Assembly: GCA_022616055.1 (NCBI GenBank)
Contig: JAKEFM010000100.1
Coordinates: 1 to 40,438, forward strand
Source of the DNA: Planctomycetota bacterium
GTDB taxonomy: Bacteria > Planctomycetota > UBA1135 > JAKEFM01
Direction of reading: 5' to 3'
Length of the DNA stretch: 40,438 bases
Under the pieces are notes generated by a model. It ran no database searches, was not told where the DNA came from, and saw nothing but the letters and a program-made list of their open reading frames with translations. Below, in pieces: positions 18,444 through 26,297 of this stretch. Positions within the stretch are counted from its first letter, which is position 1; every line of letters begins with the position of its first letter. The position numbers and the translations under genes are program-made.

Positions 18444-21400
18444 TCAGAACCGGATCGGGACCTTGAGGAACCGCACCTCCGGCCGCGGCGTGGCGGTCGA
18501 GAGGCCGGCCGACCCCAGGTCGAAGTCGACGGTGAACCGGAGGAATCGCTTCTGCGGGAGCCCCGGCGGGACGCCTAGGTCCCCGAGGTCCGGCGTCGGC
18601 CCGACGAGTCCCACGACCGCCGGGGAGATCTGCTCCGCTCCCTCGAAGAGGATCCGGACGGTCTGTCCGGGCGGGATGAAGTCGGGCGTTCCCGACGAGA
18701 AGACGCGGAAGAATCGCGGCCGCACCTCGATCGTCGTCGTCCCGCCGACCGGAAGGACGTCGGTCATCCCGCCGTCGGCGGGCTCGGTCTGGATCACCGT
18801 GTTCGTCCCGTCGAACGCCGCCGACGCGATGGTGAAGACCGCTCCCTGCCCCGCGTTGGGGTTGAGGGCGTAGCGCGCGAGCGTCGCGGGGTTCGGGACG
18901 AGCGCGCCGGGGATCGAGGCCGAGTGCGCCGTCACGTTCTCGGACGGGATCGTCCGGATCGTCCCGGGAATCGCGGGCGGGAGGAAGACGGTTCCCGACT
19001 CGTCGGTCTTCACGACGCCGAGGCCGAGGCCCGGCGGGATCGTCGCGAGGTTCGTCAGGGGATACGCCGGGTTCGTCGTGTCGTTCGGCTCCGAGGGCGT
19101 CCACGGGAAGGTGACGATCCCGAGGGCCCCGAGGGCGGGGAACCCCGTGTCGATCCAGGTCGAGCGCGAGCGGGACCTCGGACCGAAGTTCGGGAGGAGG
19201 ACGTGGCCGTTGCCCGACTGGTCGATCGTCGTGGTCGCGAGGCTCGTCACGTCCTGCGCGCCGACGCGGACGACCGGGATTCCGGAGGCGTCGACCCGGG
19301 TGGTGTGGAGCTGGGCGACCCCGCCCCCGCCCTGGCCGCCGCGGCAGACCGCGCCGAACGCGGTCGACCCGCCGGAGCCCTGCCCCCCGTCCCCCCCCTT
19401 CACGAACAGGACGGGCACGGTCCCCTCGAGCCGGATCCCTCCGGGCGTTCCGGGAGGGGCCGGAGGGAAGTGGATCGGGTCGTCGGGGTCCCCCGGGTCC
19501 TGGACGCTCGCGTTCGCCGACTCGACGAGGATCATCCCCCCCGAGCCTCCGCCCCCCCCGCCGCCGACGGGATTGATCCCGCCGGTGCTCTCGCCGTGGC
19601 CTCCCTTCCCGCCCATCGCGGAGAGCCTCCCGACCGGGCCAAGGACGATCGGCCCGACGGCGCGGAGGACGAGGATCCCCGCCCCGCCTCCCGCGGCGCC
19701 CGCCTTCCGGTCGGGCCCGGTCAGCCACTGGGTGTTGTTCAGGCAGTTCGGAGGCGCGGGGAGGCCGTTGTAGAAGACCGCGTCCCCGCCGCCGCCGCCC
19801 CCCTGGCCGGCGATGGGCGCCGGGAGTTCCCCGACGAGGATGGTGCCGCCGGCGAGGAGCTTCCTTCCGGAGAAGTTGTTCGTCGCGATCCCGTCCACGA
19901 ACACTTCGGGGCCGCGGGCCCCGCCGTTGACCGGGAGCGCGAGGTCGACGCAGTCCCCGACTCCCGTGGTGCCCGGACCGCCGTTCCCCCCGTTCAGGCC
20001 GGCGGGAGAGGGGTACCCGCCGTGGGTCTGGAGGGTGAGGACGCCGCCTCCCCCGCCGCCTCCGCGGCGCGACTCGACGGGGACCGTCGTCCCGAAGGCC
20101 GAATGGCCCCCGCGCCCGCCGCCCGAGGGGGCGTTCCCCGGCCCGAAGCCGTCCTGCCCCTGGACGTCGGAGCCGACGGCGCTCAACGAGGCCGTGCCTC
20201 CCTCGCCGCCGCCGCAGTTGCCGGGAGCGCCGCTCTGGGGCTGGTCCGGCGTGCTGAGGCCGCCTGTGTTGAGGGCGTCGATCCCGTCCACGTTGATCTC
20301 CCCGTTCACCGTGATCCGGCCCGAGGCGTTGATCACGAGGGGATTGGGGCCCTGCCCGAGGATCTTGCTCCCGGAGGGGACGAGGAGGTTGCGCAGGTTG
20401 AGGACCCCGTTCACGACCGCTACCTGGTCCCCCTGCGGGTTGAGGACGATGTCGAACGTCGTGTCGATGATCACGGTCGTGCTGAAGGGGAGGATCCAGT
20501 CGAAGGTCGACTCGACGCCCGGGAACGGCTCGTTCGCCTGGAGCACCCCTTCCCCCCAGTCGGCCGCGGGCACCTCGAAGTCGGCGCCGGGGTCCTCGCG
20601 GGCGCTCGTGTCGAACTCCTCCGTGAACGCGTCCTCGTTCCCGCCCGGCGCGGCGGGCTCGACCGTGTAGCTCGCGACGACGACGTCTGCGGGGAGGGAC
20701 TGCACCTGGCCGATGTCGCGGACGCCCGCCGCGACGCGGAGGCGGACCGTGCGGCCCGACGGGAGGATCCCGACCGGGACGACTCCGACGAGCCCCTTCT
20801 CCGGCCTCGGGCAGTCGGGGCTCGCGAGGTCGATCGTGCAGTTCTGGAGGAGGGCGACCGTCCTGGGCATCGGCGCGTAGGAGCCGGACCCGGCCGGCTC
20901 CTCGAACTCGAGGACGAAGTGCGCCGCGTCGACGTTCGTCGGGTCGGGGTCGAGGGACTGGTCGAAGGAGACCTCGAACGACCCGAGCGGATCGGTGAAG
21001 AGGTTGAGGGGGAGCGGGAGGCCGGGGTCCGGCGCCGCCACGGACGGGGCCGGCGGGTTGGCCGGGTCGGGGTCCGCGAGGGGGGCCTCGATCGGGGGGA
21101 GCGGGGTCCGGAAGACCACGCTCGCCCCCTCCATGAGCGGGTCGCCGTCGGTGGCGCGGAGGACCGTCGGTCCGACGCCGGTGAGGACGGTCAGCGTGTA
21201 GGTGATGGCGTTGGGCTGGAACCCCGCCGTGAGCAGCGCCGCGTCCGTGGGGCAGGTCGGCTGGAACACGAGCCCCAGCCCGTCCGAGCAGGGGTCGACG
21301 AAGAACGTCCCCGTCACCGGGACGCCGTTCGACCCCTGGAGGACGATGGAGTTGAAGGAGACGGTCGAGGGATCGACCGGCTTGTTGAACGTGAAGTGGA

Positions 21401-21572
21401 TCCGCCGGTTGAGCGGCCAGACCGCCCCGTCCAGGACGTTGAGCGAGACGAGGCGGAACTGGCCTGCGGAGGAGCCTCCCCCTCCCCCCCCGCCGCCGCA
21501 CCCGCAGAGCGCGGCGGCGAGGACCGCGGACGCGACGAAACCCGTACCCGGACGTGTCCGGCGGCAGCGCAT
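18444..21572 (-). CDS. Glycine-rich lipoprotein with Big_5-like N-terminus (paralogue 1)
   Basis: A 1,042-residue protein. The leader ends in 'LCGC' followed by a run of Gly, giving a lipobox with Cys25. Residues 35-340 contain Ig-like strands of the Big_5 type ('WPLNRRIHFTFNKPVDPSTV', 'VFQPTCPTDAA'). A glycine-rich region (about 450-755) has many GGxGG and poly-Gly runs broken by 'GGMILVESA'-type beta strands, as in parallel beta-solenoid or PE_PGRS-like proteins. A C-terminal beta-rich part follows ('HVLLPNFGPRSRS', 'LPQKRFLRFTVDFDLG'). A surface-anchored adhesive or scaffold role is likely, not shown. The ATG at 21572 has GGAGGAAGG upstream. The next gene upstream (21,670-24,732) has the same architecture throughout, 97 bases away, so this is a tandem duplication. 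It is convergent with the DUF1570 operon. Confidence 0.75.
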   Translation of the reverse strand: MRCRRTRPGTGFVASAVLAAALCGCGGGGGGGGSSAGQFRLVSLNVLDGAVWPLNRRIHFTFNKPVDPSTVSFNSIVLQGSNGVPVTGTFFVDPCSDGLGLVFQPTCPTDAALLTAGFQPNAITYTLTVLTGVGPTVLRATDGDPLMEGASVVFRTPLPPIEAPLADPDPANPPAPSVAAPDPGLPLPLNLFTDPLGSFEVSFDQSLDPDPTNVDAAHFVLEFEEPAGSGSYAPMPRTVALLQNCTIDLASPDCPRPEKGLVGVVPVGILPSGRTVRLRVAAGVRDIGQVQSLPADVVVASYTVEPAAPGGNEDAFTEEFDTSAREDPGADFEVPAADWGEGVLQANEPFPGVESTFDWILPFSTTVIIDTTFDIVLNPQGDQVAVVNGVLNLRNLLVPSGSKILGQGPNPLVINASGRITVNGEINVDGIDALNTGGLSTPDQPQSGAPGNCGGGEGGTASLSAVGSDVQGQDGFGPGNAPSGGGRGGHSAFGTTVPVESRRGGGGGGGVLTLQTHGGYPSPAGLNGGNGGPGTTGVGDCVDLALPVNGGARGPEVFVDGIATNNFSGRKLLAGGTILVGELPAPIAGQGGGGGGDAVFYNGLPAPPNCLNNTQWLTGPDRKAGAAGGGAGILVLRAVGPIVLGPVGRLSAMGGKGGHGESTGGINPVGGGGGGGSGGMILVESANASVQDPGDPDDPIHFPPAPPGTPGGIRLEGTVPVLFVKGGDGGQGSGGSTAFGAVCRGGQGGGGVAQLHTTRVDASGIPVVRVGAQDVTSLATTTIDQSGNGHVLLPNFGPRSRSRSTWIDTGFPALGALGIVTFPWTPSEPNDTTNPAYPLTNLATIPPGLGLGVVKTDESGTVFLPPAIPGTIRTIPSENVTAHSASIPGALVPNPATLARYALNPNAGQGAVFTIASAAFDGTNTVIQTEPADGGMTDVLPVGGTTTIEVRPRFFRVFSSGTPDFIPPGQTVRILFEGAEQISPAVVGLVGPTPDLGDLGVPPGLPQKRFLRFTVDFDLGSAGLSTATPRPEVRFLKVPIRF

Positions 21573-21669
21573 CGGGATCCTTCCTCCAGGGCTCTGGATC
21601 ATAGGCCGGCACTCCCGCCCGGGTAACCGCCCCTCCCCGGTCGCGGGCGGCGTTCACGGGTCGGACGCA

Positions 21670-24600
21670 TCAGAACCGGAACGGCAGCTTGACGTGGCGG
21701 ACCGCCGGGCGCGCGGCTCCGGGAGGAGGCCCGCCGATTCCGGAGGCGTTCATGTCGAAGTCGAAGGTGAACCGGACGAACCGCTTCCCCGCGAGACCCT
21801 CGAGGCTCGGGCCGAGGGCGGTCAGGCCCGCCACCGGGTCGAGGGCGTCCGCCCCTTCGAACCGCAGCCGGACCTTCAAGGTCGGCGGGATCGCGTCGGA
21901 GAGGCCCCCGGTGCCGACCCGGAAGTACCGGGGATGGATCCGGACCGCCGTCGTCGGCCCCGGCCCGAGGACGGCCGTCATCGATCCCTCCGCCGGGTCG
22001 GTCTGCAGGATCGTGGTCGAGCCGTCGGAGGTCGCACCGACGATGGTGAAGAGGGTCCCCTGGGCCGCGTTCGGGTTGAAGGAGTCGCGCAGCAGGGCGG
22101 CCGGGTTCCCGGCGATCACGCCCGGGACGACCGCCGCGTTCGGGAAGACGTCCGAGACGGGAATCGTGACGACCGAGGAGGGGAGCGGCGGCGGGAGGAG
22201 GATGTTTCCAGCCGCGTCCGCCCGCACCGCGCCGTCCGGGTCGAGCGGGTAGGCGGGATCGGAGGGGTTCCCCGAAGTGGGCGCCCACTCGAACAGGGGG
22301 CCGAGGAGCGCGCCGAGCGTCGCGAGGCCGGTGTCGATCCATCGCGACCGCGCGCGCGAGAGGGGGGTGAAGAGCGGCAGCAGGACATGGCCGTTCCCCG
22401 CCTGGTCGATCGTCGGGGTGGAGAACGAACTCACGTTGAACCCCGCGATCGAGACGACCGGCATGTTCCCGGCGCCGACCCGCGCCGTGTGGAGCTGGGC
22501 GACGCCTCCACCTCCCATGCCGCCGCGGCAGACCGTCGTGGGCGTGTTCGATGCATCCACGCAGAGTCCGCCGTCGCCCCCCCTCACCTCGATCCTGCCG
22601 ATGCCCGTCCCTTCGATCCGGATTCCGCCGGGAAGGGTGGACGCCGGGAAGTTCGGGTTCCCCGGAATCCCGGGGTCCGGATCGCTCGCGTCCGCCGACT
22701 CGATGACGATCATCCCCCCCGATCCCCCGCCGCCGCCGCCTCCCGCGGGATTGATGAAGAGGATGCTCTCGCCGTGCCCACCGTTCCCTCCCTTCGCGGA
22801 GAGCTTGCCGGTCGCGGTGATCACGACCGGGCCGAGGGCGCGGACGATCAGGATCCCTCCCCCGCCGCCGCCCGCGCCTCCCTTTCGATCTCCCGGATTC
22901 CCGCTCCATGCCGGATTGTTGAGGCAATTCGGGGACGGGGTGCTGGCGCTGTAGAAGACGGCGTCGCCCCCCCCGCCCCCGCCCTGCCCGGCGACCGGGG
23001 AGTTCAGCTCCCCCGCGAGGGGGCTTCCGCCCGCGAGGAACTTCCGCCCGAAGAAGTCGTTCGTGAGATCGGCGTCGACGAACACGTCGGGTCCGAATGC
23101 CCCGCCGTCGACGGGGAGGGCGAAGTCGACGCAGTCGCTCACCCCGGTCGTGGCGGGACCGCCGTTCCCTCCGTTCAGGCCAAGGGGAACGGGCCAGGGC
23201 TGCGCGCCGATGGCGAAGGGAAGGGAGTGGGTCTTCCTCGTGAGGATCCCGCCCCCGCCCCCCCCGCCCCGCCTCTGCCACGGGTCGATCGTCCCGAAGC
23301 TCGAGTGCCCCCCCTCCCCTCCGCCGGAGGGGAGGTTCCCCGGCCCGAAGCCGTCCTCCCCCTGGGGGTCGGAACTGACCGTGCTCGGGGAGGCGGTCCC
23401 CCCTTGCCCGCCGCCGCAGTTTCCGGGGGCGCCGGACTGGGGCAACTCCGGCGTGTTGAGGCCCCCCGTGTTCAGGGCGTCGGTCCCGTCGACGCTGATC
23501 TCCCCGGAAACGGTGACGCGACCGCTCGCCTGGATGACGAGAGGATTCGGTCCCTGGGCCACGATCTTGGCCCCCACGGGGACGTGGAGGTTGCGGAGAC
23601 GGACGATCCCTCCGGCGACCTCGAGCGGTTCGCCCGAGGGATTCGCGATCAGGTCGAAGGAGGTGTCGAGGAACACCGTCCCGGATACCACCCAGTCGAA
23701 CGTCGACTCGAACCCCGCGAAGGGGTCCGCGGCCTGGAGGACGCCGCCGCCCCAGTCGGCGGAGGGGACCTCGAACGGCTCGGCCGTGTCCTCGTCGCCG
23801 CCGGTGTCGAACTCCTCGACGAAGGCGTCCGACTCCCCGGACGGGGCGGGATCCGAGGGTTCGACGACCGAGGTGGCGACGACGACGTCGGCCGGGATCC
23901 CCTCGACCCCGCCGATGTCGAGGATCCCCGCCTGCGCGACGAGCCGGACGAGGCGGTCGGGAGGGAGGACCCCCTGCGGGACGACCGCCACCGTCGCGCG
24001 AGGGAAGGCCGGGCAGTCCGCGGGCGCGCAGTTGTCGAGGAGCGTCGCGACGCTGGGAATCGCGAGGAAAGTCCCCGATGCGGCGGGATCCTCGAACTCG
24101 AGGAGGAGGAGGTCGAGGTTTGCCTGCGTGGGATCGATCGGCTGGTCGAAGACGACCAGGATCGGCTCGAGAGGGGCGGTGAAGAGGTTGAGCCCCAAGG
24201 GGGAAGGAACGGCCGCGCTCGGGGACGGCGGGGCGCCGGGCCGGGCGTCGACGAAGAGGGGCTCTGTCGCCGGATCGGGGGAGCGGAAGTCGATGGTCAC
24301 GGGCGCCCGGAGCGCGCGGCCGTGGATGGAGCGGACCGCGCCGAGGTCCTCGCCCGCGAGGAGCGTCAGGGCGTTGAAGGTGCCCGGACGGAGGCCGCCG
24401 TTCGACGCCTCCGTGTCGGTCGGGCAGAGCGGCTGGAAGACGAGGGTCTTCCCGTCGGAGCAGGGATCGACGAAGGTCGCCCCCACGACGGGGATCCCGT
24501 CCGAGGAGAGGAAGAGGATCGACTGGGCCGAGACCGAGTCCGGATCGATCCGCTGGTTGAACCGGAACTCCATCGCCCGGTTGAGGGGCCAGACCCCTCC

Positions 24601-24732
24601 ATCGGCGACGTTCGTGGAGAGAAGGCGCAGCCTCCCGGCGTCGGACCCGTCACGCGAGCAGGCGACGAAGGCAGCCGTCAGGAGGACGATCGCGCGCCAA
24701 GCACGCAGGACGCGCGCAGGGGATCCGGGCAT
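21670..24732 (-). CDS. Glycine-rich lipoprotein with Big_5-like N-terminus (paralogue 2)
   Basis: A 1,020-residue protein whose leader ends in the lipobox 'FVAC' (Cys25). Colinear with its downstream neighbour: 'GGVWPLNRAMEFRFNQRIDP', 'FVDPCSDGKTLVFQPLCPTD', a region resembling a signal-to-scaffold linker with 'VEEFDTGGDEDTAEPFEV', the glycine-rich block (about 437-747, with 'GAPGNCGGGQGG' and 'GGMIVIESADAS'), and the C-terminus 'LAGKRFVRFTFDFDMN' ending 'VKLPFRF' (neighbour: 'LKVPIRF'). Matching Cys positions imply conserved disulphides. GGAGGAG lies just before the ATG at 24732. Being first in the pair, it probably shares a promoter with the second copy. Function is unknown; the duplicated state suggests surface variation or a hetero-oligomer. 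Confidence 0.75.
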   Translation of the reverse strand: MPGSPARVLRAWRAIVLLTAAFVACSRDGSDAGRLRLLSTNVADGGVWPLNRAMEFRFNQRIDPDSVSAQSILFLSSDGIPVVGATFVDPCSDGKTLVFQPLCPTDTEASNGGLRPGTFNALTLLAGEDLGAVRSIHGRALRAPVTIDFRSPDPATEPLFVDARPGAPPSPSAAVPSPLGLNLFTAPLEPILVVFDQPIDPTQANLDLLLLEFEDPAASGTFLAIPSVATLLDNCAPADCPAFPRATVAVVPQGVLPPDRLVRLVAQAGILDIGGVEGIPADVVVATSVVEPSDPAPSGESDAFVEEFDTGGDEDTAEPFEVPSADWGGGVLQAADPFAGFESTFDWVVSGTVFLDTSFDLIANPSGEPLEVAGGIVRLRNLHVPVGAKIVAQGPNPLVIQASGRVTVSGEISVDGTDALNTGGLNTPELPQSGAPGNCGGGQGGTASPSTVSSDPQGEDGFGPGNLPSGGGEGGHSSFGTIDPWQRRGGGGGGGILTRKTHSLPFAIGAQPWPVPLGLNGGNGGPATTGVSDCVDFALPVDGGAFGPDVFVDADLTNDFFGRKFLAGGSPLAGELNSPVAGQGGGGGGDAVFYSASTPSPNCLNNPAWSGNPGDRKGGAGGGGGGILIVRALGPVVITATGKLSAKGGNGGHGESILFINPAGGGGGGGSGGMIVIESADASDPDPGIPGNPNFPASTLPGGIRIEGTGIGRIEVRGGDGGLCVDASNTPTTVCRGGMGGGGVAQLHTARVGAGNMPVVSIAGFNVSSFSTPTIDQAGNGHVLLPLFTPLSRARSRWIDTGLATLGALLGPLFEWAPTSGNPSDPAYPLDPDGAVRADAAGNILLPPPLPSSVVTIPVSDVFPNAAVVPGVIAGNPAALLRDSFNPNAAQGTLFTIVGATSDGSTTILQTDPAEGSMTAVLGPGPTTAVRIHPRYFRVGTGGLSDAIPPTLKVRLRFEGADALDPVAGLTALGPSLEGLAGKRFVRFTFDFDMNASGIGGPPPGAARPAVRHVKLPFRF

Positions 24733-24806
24733 GGTGCTCCTCCCGGGAACGACGCTCGGCCGCCGGGGCTCATGGGGCGGCGGCCCTTGCGGGAACTGTA
24801 GTCGCG

Positions 24807-24871
24807 GGCCCCCCTGGCGGTAACCGGGGGCCTCCCCTTCATCCGGAGGGGGGAGCCCCTCCGGGGAGGGG
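24807..24871 (-). terminator. Two GC hairpins between propeller gene and glycine-rich gene pair
   Basis: CCCCTCC (24856-24862) pairs with GGAGGGG (24865-24871) directly after the stop codon of the beta-propeller gene, and GGCCCCC (24807-24813) pairs with GGGGGCC (24826-24832) further on. They lie between two minus-strand units, so they probably end the upstream transcript. On the plus strand the first hairpin is followed by TTT, but no plus-strand gene enters from that side. Confidence 0.4.
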
Positions 24872-24873
24872 TT

Positions 24874-25899
24874 TCATCGATCAGCCGGCCGGGAGGACGG
24901 CACGGCCGCGAACGCCAAGCCATCGGGCTCTCGTCCGGCGCGGATCTCCCGGACGACCTTCCGCGAGGCGAGGTCGATCGCGAAGACCACGTCCGACTGG
25001 GTGCAGGCGACGAAGGCCTCCTTCCCGTCGGGCGTGACCAGCAACCCGACCGGGACGGGGCTCGCGCCGAACTGGCCGCCGAAGATGCGCCCGTCCTCGC
25101 CGGCCGCCTTCGCCGGCATCGCGATCCGGCCGACCTCCTTCCTCTCCTTCACCGAGAAGAGGGCGACCTCTCCCGAGCGGGCGAGGGAGACGAGGGCGAG
25201 GGCCCCGTCCGGCGTCATCGCGACCCGGATCGGGAAGGAGGCGGCGGGAAGGGCCGGCTTCGGGGCGAGGGTCACGGCGTCGAGGACGGTGACGGTGTCG
25301 GCTTCCCGGTTCCCGACCCACACCTCGGTCCCGTCCGGAGTGGCCGCGATCCCCTCGGCGCCCCGCCCGGTCGGGACGTTGGCGAGCCACTGCCGCTCCT
25401 CGAGGTCGAACACGCTCACCGAGCCCGACCCGATGTTCGCGACGAAGGCGCGCCCGGAGGCGAGGGCGACCATGTGGGAAGCCTGGGCCGACGTCGGGAG
25501 GGAGGCGACGACCTTCTCCGTCCGGGGGTCGACGACCTCGAGAGAGGCGCTACCCTCCGAGGTGACGTAGAGGAGGGACTCGTCCGCCGAGAGGGCGAGT
25601 CCGTGCGGCCGCGACCACTTCTCGAAGCTCCAGGTCCCGGCGACCTTCCGATCGGCGAGGTCGAGGACGGTGAGGGAGTTGCCCGGCGCCTGCGACCGCC
25701 CGTAGTTCGAGACGAAGGCGCGGCGGCCGTCGCGCGTGACGACGACCTCGTGGGGACCCACGCCGGTCGGGAGGGTCGCCAGGACCTTGCCCGAGGAGGC
25801 CTCGACGAGGGAGGCGGTGTCGTCCGACTTGTTGAGGACGACGAGGGTCCCCTCGGGTCCCGCCGCGAGGAGGAGGAGGAAGAGGAGGGCGCAGTTCAT
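24874..25899 (-). CDS. YncE-like beta-propeller protein, exported
   Basis: A 341-residue protein when started at ATG 25899, which has an AAGGAT ribosome-binding site and encodes a clear signal peptide ('MNCALLFLLLLAAGPEG'). The rest is a seven-bladed propeller of the YVTN/YncE type: repeats such as 'LPTGVGPHEVVVTRDGRRAF', 'GLALSADESLLYVTSEGSA', 'VPTGRGAEGIAATPDGTEV' and 'PVGLLVTPDGKEAF'. Members bind ligands, metals or DNA, or accompany redox enzymes; no haem motif is seen here. No in-frame stop codon separates it from the DUF983 segment upstream, so it may also be made as the C-terminal part of a longer protein (see the entry ending at 26289). It lies downstream of the S9 peptidase in one operon. 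Confidence 0.75.
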   Translation of the reverse strand: MNCALLFLLLLAAGPEGTLVVLNKSDDTASLVEASSGKVLATLPTGVGPHEVVVTRDGRRAFVSNYGRSQAPGNSLTVLDLADRKVAGTWSFEKWSRPHGLALSADESLLYVTSEGSASLEVVDPRTEKVVASLPTSAQASHMVALASGRAFVANIGSGSVSVFDLEERQWLANVPTGRGAEGIAATPDGTEVWVGNREADTVTVLDAVTLAPKPALPAASFPIRVAMTPDGALALVSLARSGEVALFSVKERKEVGRIAMPAKAAGEDGRIFGGQFGASPVPVGLLVTPDGKEAFVACTQSDVVFAIDLASRKVVREIRAGREPDGLAFAAVPSSRPADR

Positions 25900-26289
25900 G
25901 GACGATCCTTCGGGAGGGCCGCGCCGGGAGGCCGGCGGAGAGGCGCCCTCCCGCATGCTCCGGTAGTGGTTGAGCCCGTGCCAGAGGCTCCTCGAGTAGC
26001 GGAAGAACCAGGTCGGGAAGAGGAGGCACCAGGCGGCGGCGCCGGCGATGAGGACGTTCGCCGGCAGGTCGCGGAAGACGAGGAGGACGAGGACCAGGCC
26101 GAGGAGGGCCGTCGCGCCGTAATTGATGTAGATCGCGCCGACGAAGTAGCCCTGCTCCGGGAGCGTGGCGAGCCCGCAGGCCTCGCAGGCGGGGGCGATG
26201 CGCAGCACACCCGGGAAGGGGCGCCCCTCCCCGCAGCGCGGGCAGCGCAGCCGCAGGCTGCGCCACAGGACCGTCGTCGCGAGGCCCAA
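24874..26289 (-). CDS. DUF983 membrane domain in continuous open frame with beta-propeller
   Basis: The frame opens with TTG at 26289, nine bases past the S9 peptidase stop. The first 130 residues are a DUF983 protein: zinc-ribbon-like pairs 'CPRC' (16-19) and 'CEAC' (35-38), then two membrane segments (about 50-72 and 77-97) and 'RYSRSLWHGLNHYR'. DUF983 proteins are small inner-membrane proteins of unknown role, often in respiratory or envelope loci. Instead of a stop codon, the frame runs through a linker ('MREGASPPASRRGPPEGSS') into the propeller. Either this is a genuine membrane-anchored fusion (471 residues), or DUF983 has lost its stop and the propeller is also started internally. A retained signal peptide and ribosome-binding site at 25899 favour at least some internal initiation. 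Confidence 0.55.
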   Translation of the reverse strand: MGLATTVLWRSLRLRCPRCGEGRPFPGVLRIAPACEACGLATLPEQGYFVGAIYINYGATALLGLVLVLLVFRDLPANVLIAGAAAWCLLFPTWFFRYSRSLWHGLNHYRSMREGASPPASRRGPPEGSSMNCALLFLLLLAAGPEGTLVVLNKSDDTASLVEASSGKVLATLPTGVGPHEVVVTRDGRRAFVSNYGRSQAPGNSLTVLDLADRKVAGTWSFEKWSRPHGLALSADESLLYVTSEGSASLEVVDPRTEKVVASLPTSAQASHMVALASGRAFVANIGSGSVSVFDLEERQWLANVPTGRGAEGIAATPDGTEVWVGNREADTVTVLDAVTLAPKPALPAASFPIRVAMTPDGALALVSLARSGEVALFSVKERKEVGRIAMPAKAAGEDGRIFGGQFGASPVPVGLLVTPDGKEAFVACTQSDVVFAIDLASRKVVREIRAGREPDGLAFAAVPSSRPADR

Positions 26290-26297
26290 CCGGGCGC

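Noticed and set aside
19320..22520. Possible tandem DNA repeats in the poly-glycine regions
   Set aside because: The GGN/CCN runs are irregular in codon use and spacing, so they are amino-acid composition effects and not exact DNA repeats or a CRISPR array.
19078..24823. Long plus-strand frames opposite the glycine-rich lipoproteins, rich in Pro
   Set aside because: They are antisense to Gly codons (GGN gives CCN) and show no domain, signal peptide or ribosome-binding site.
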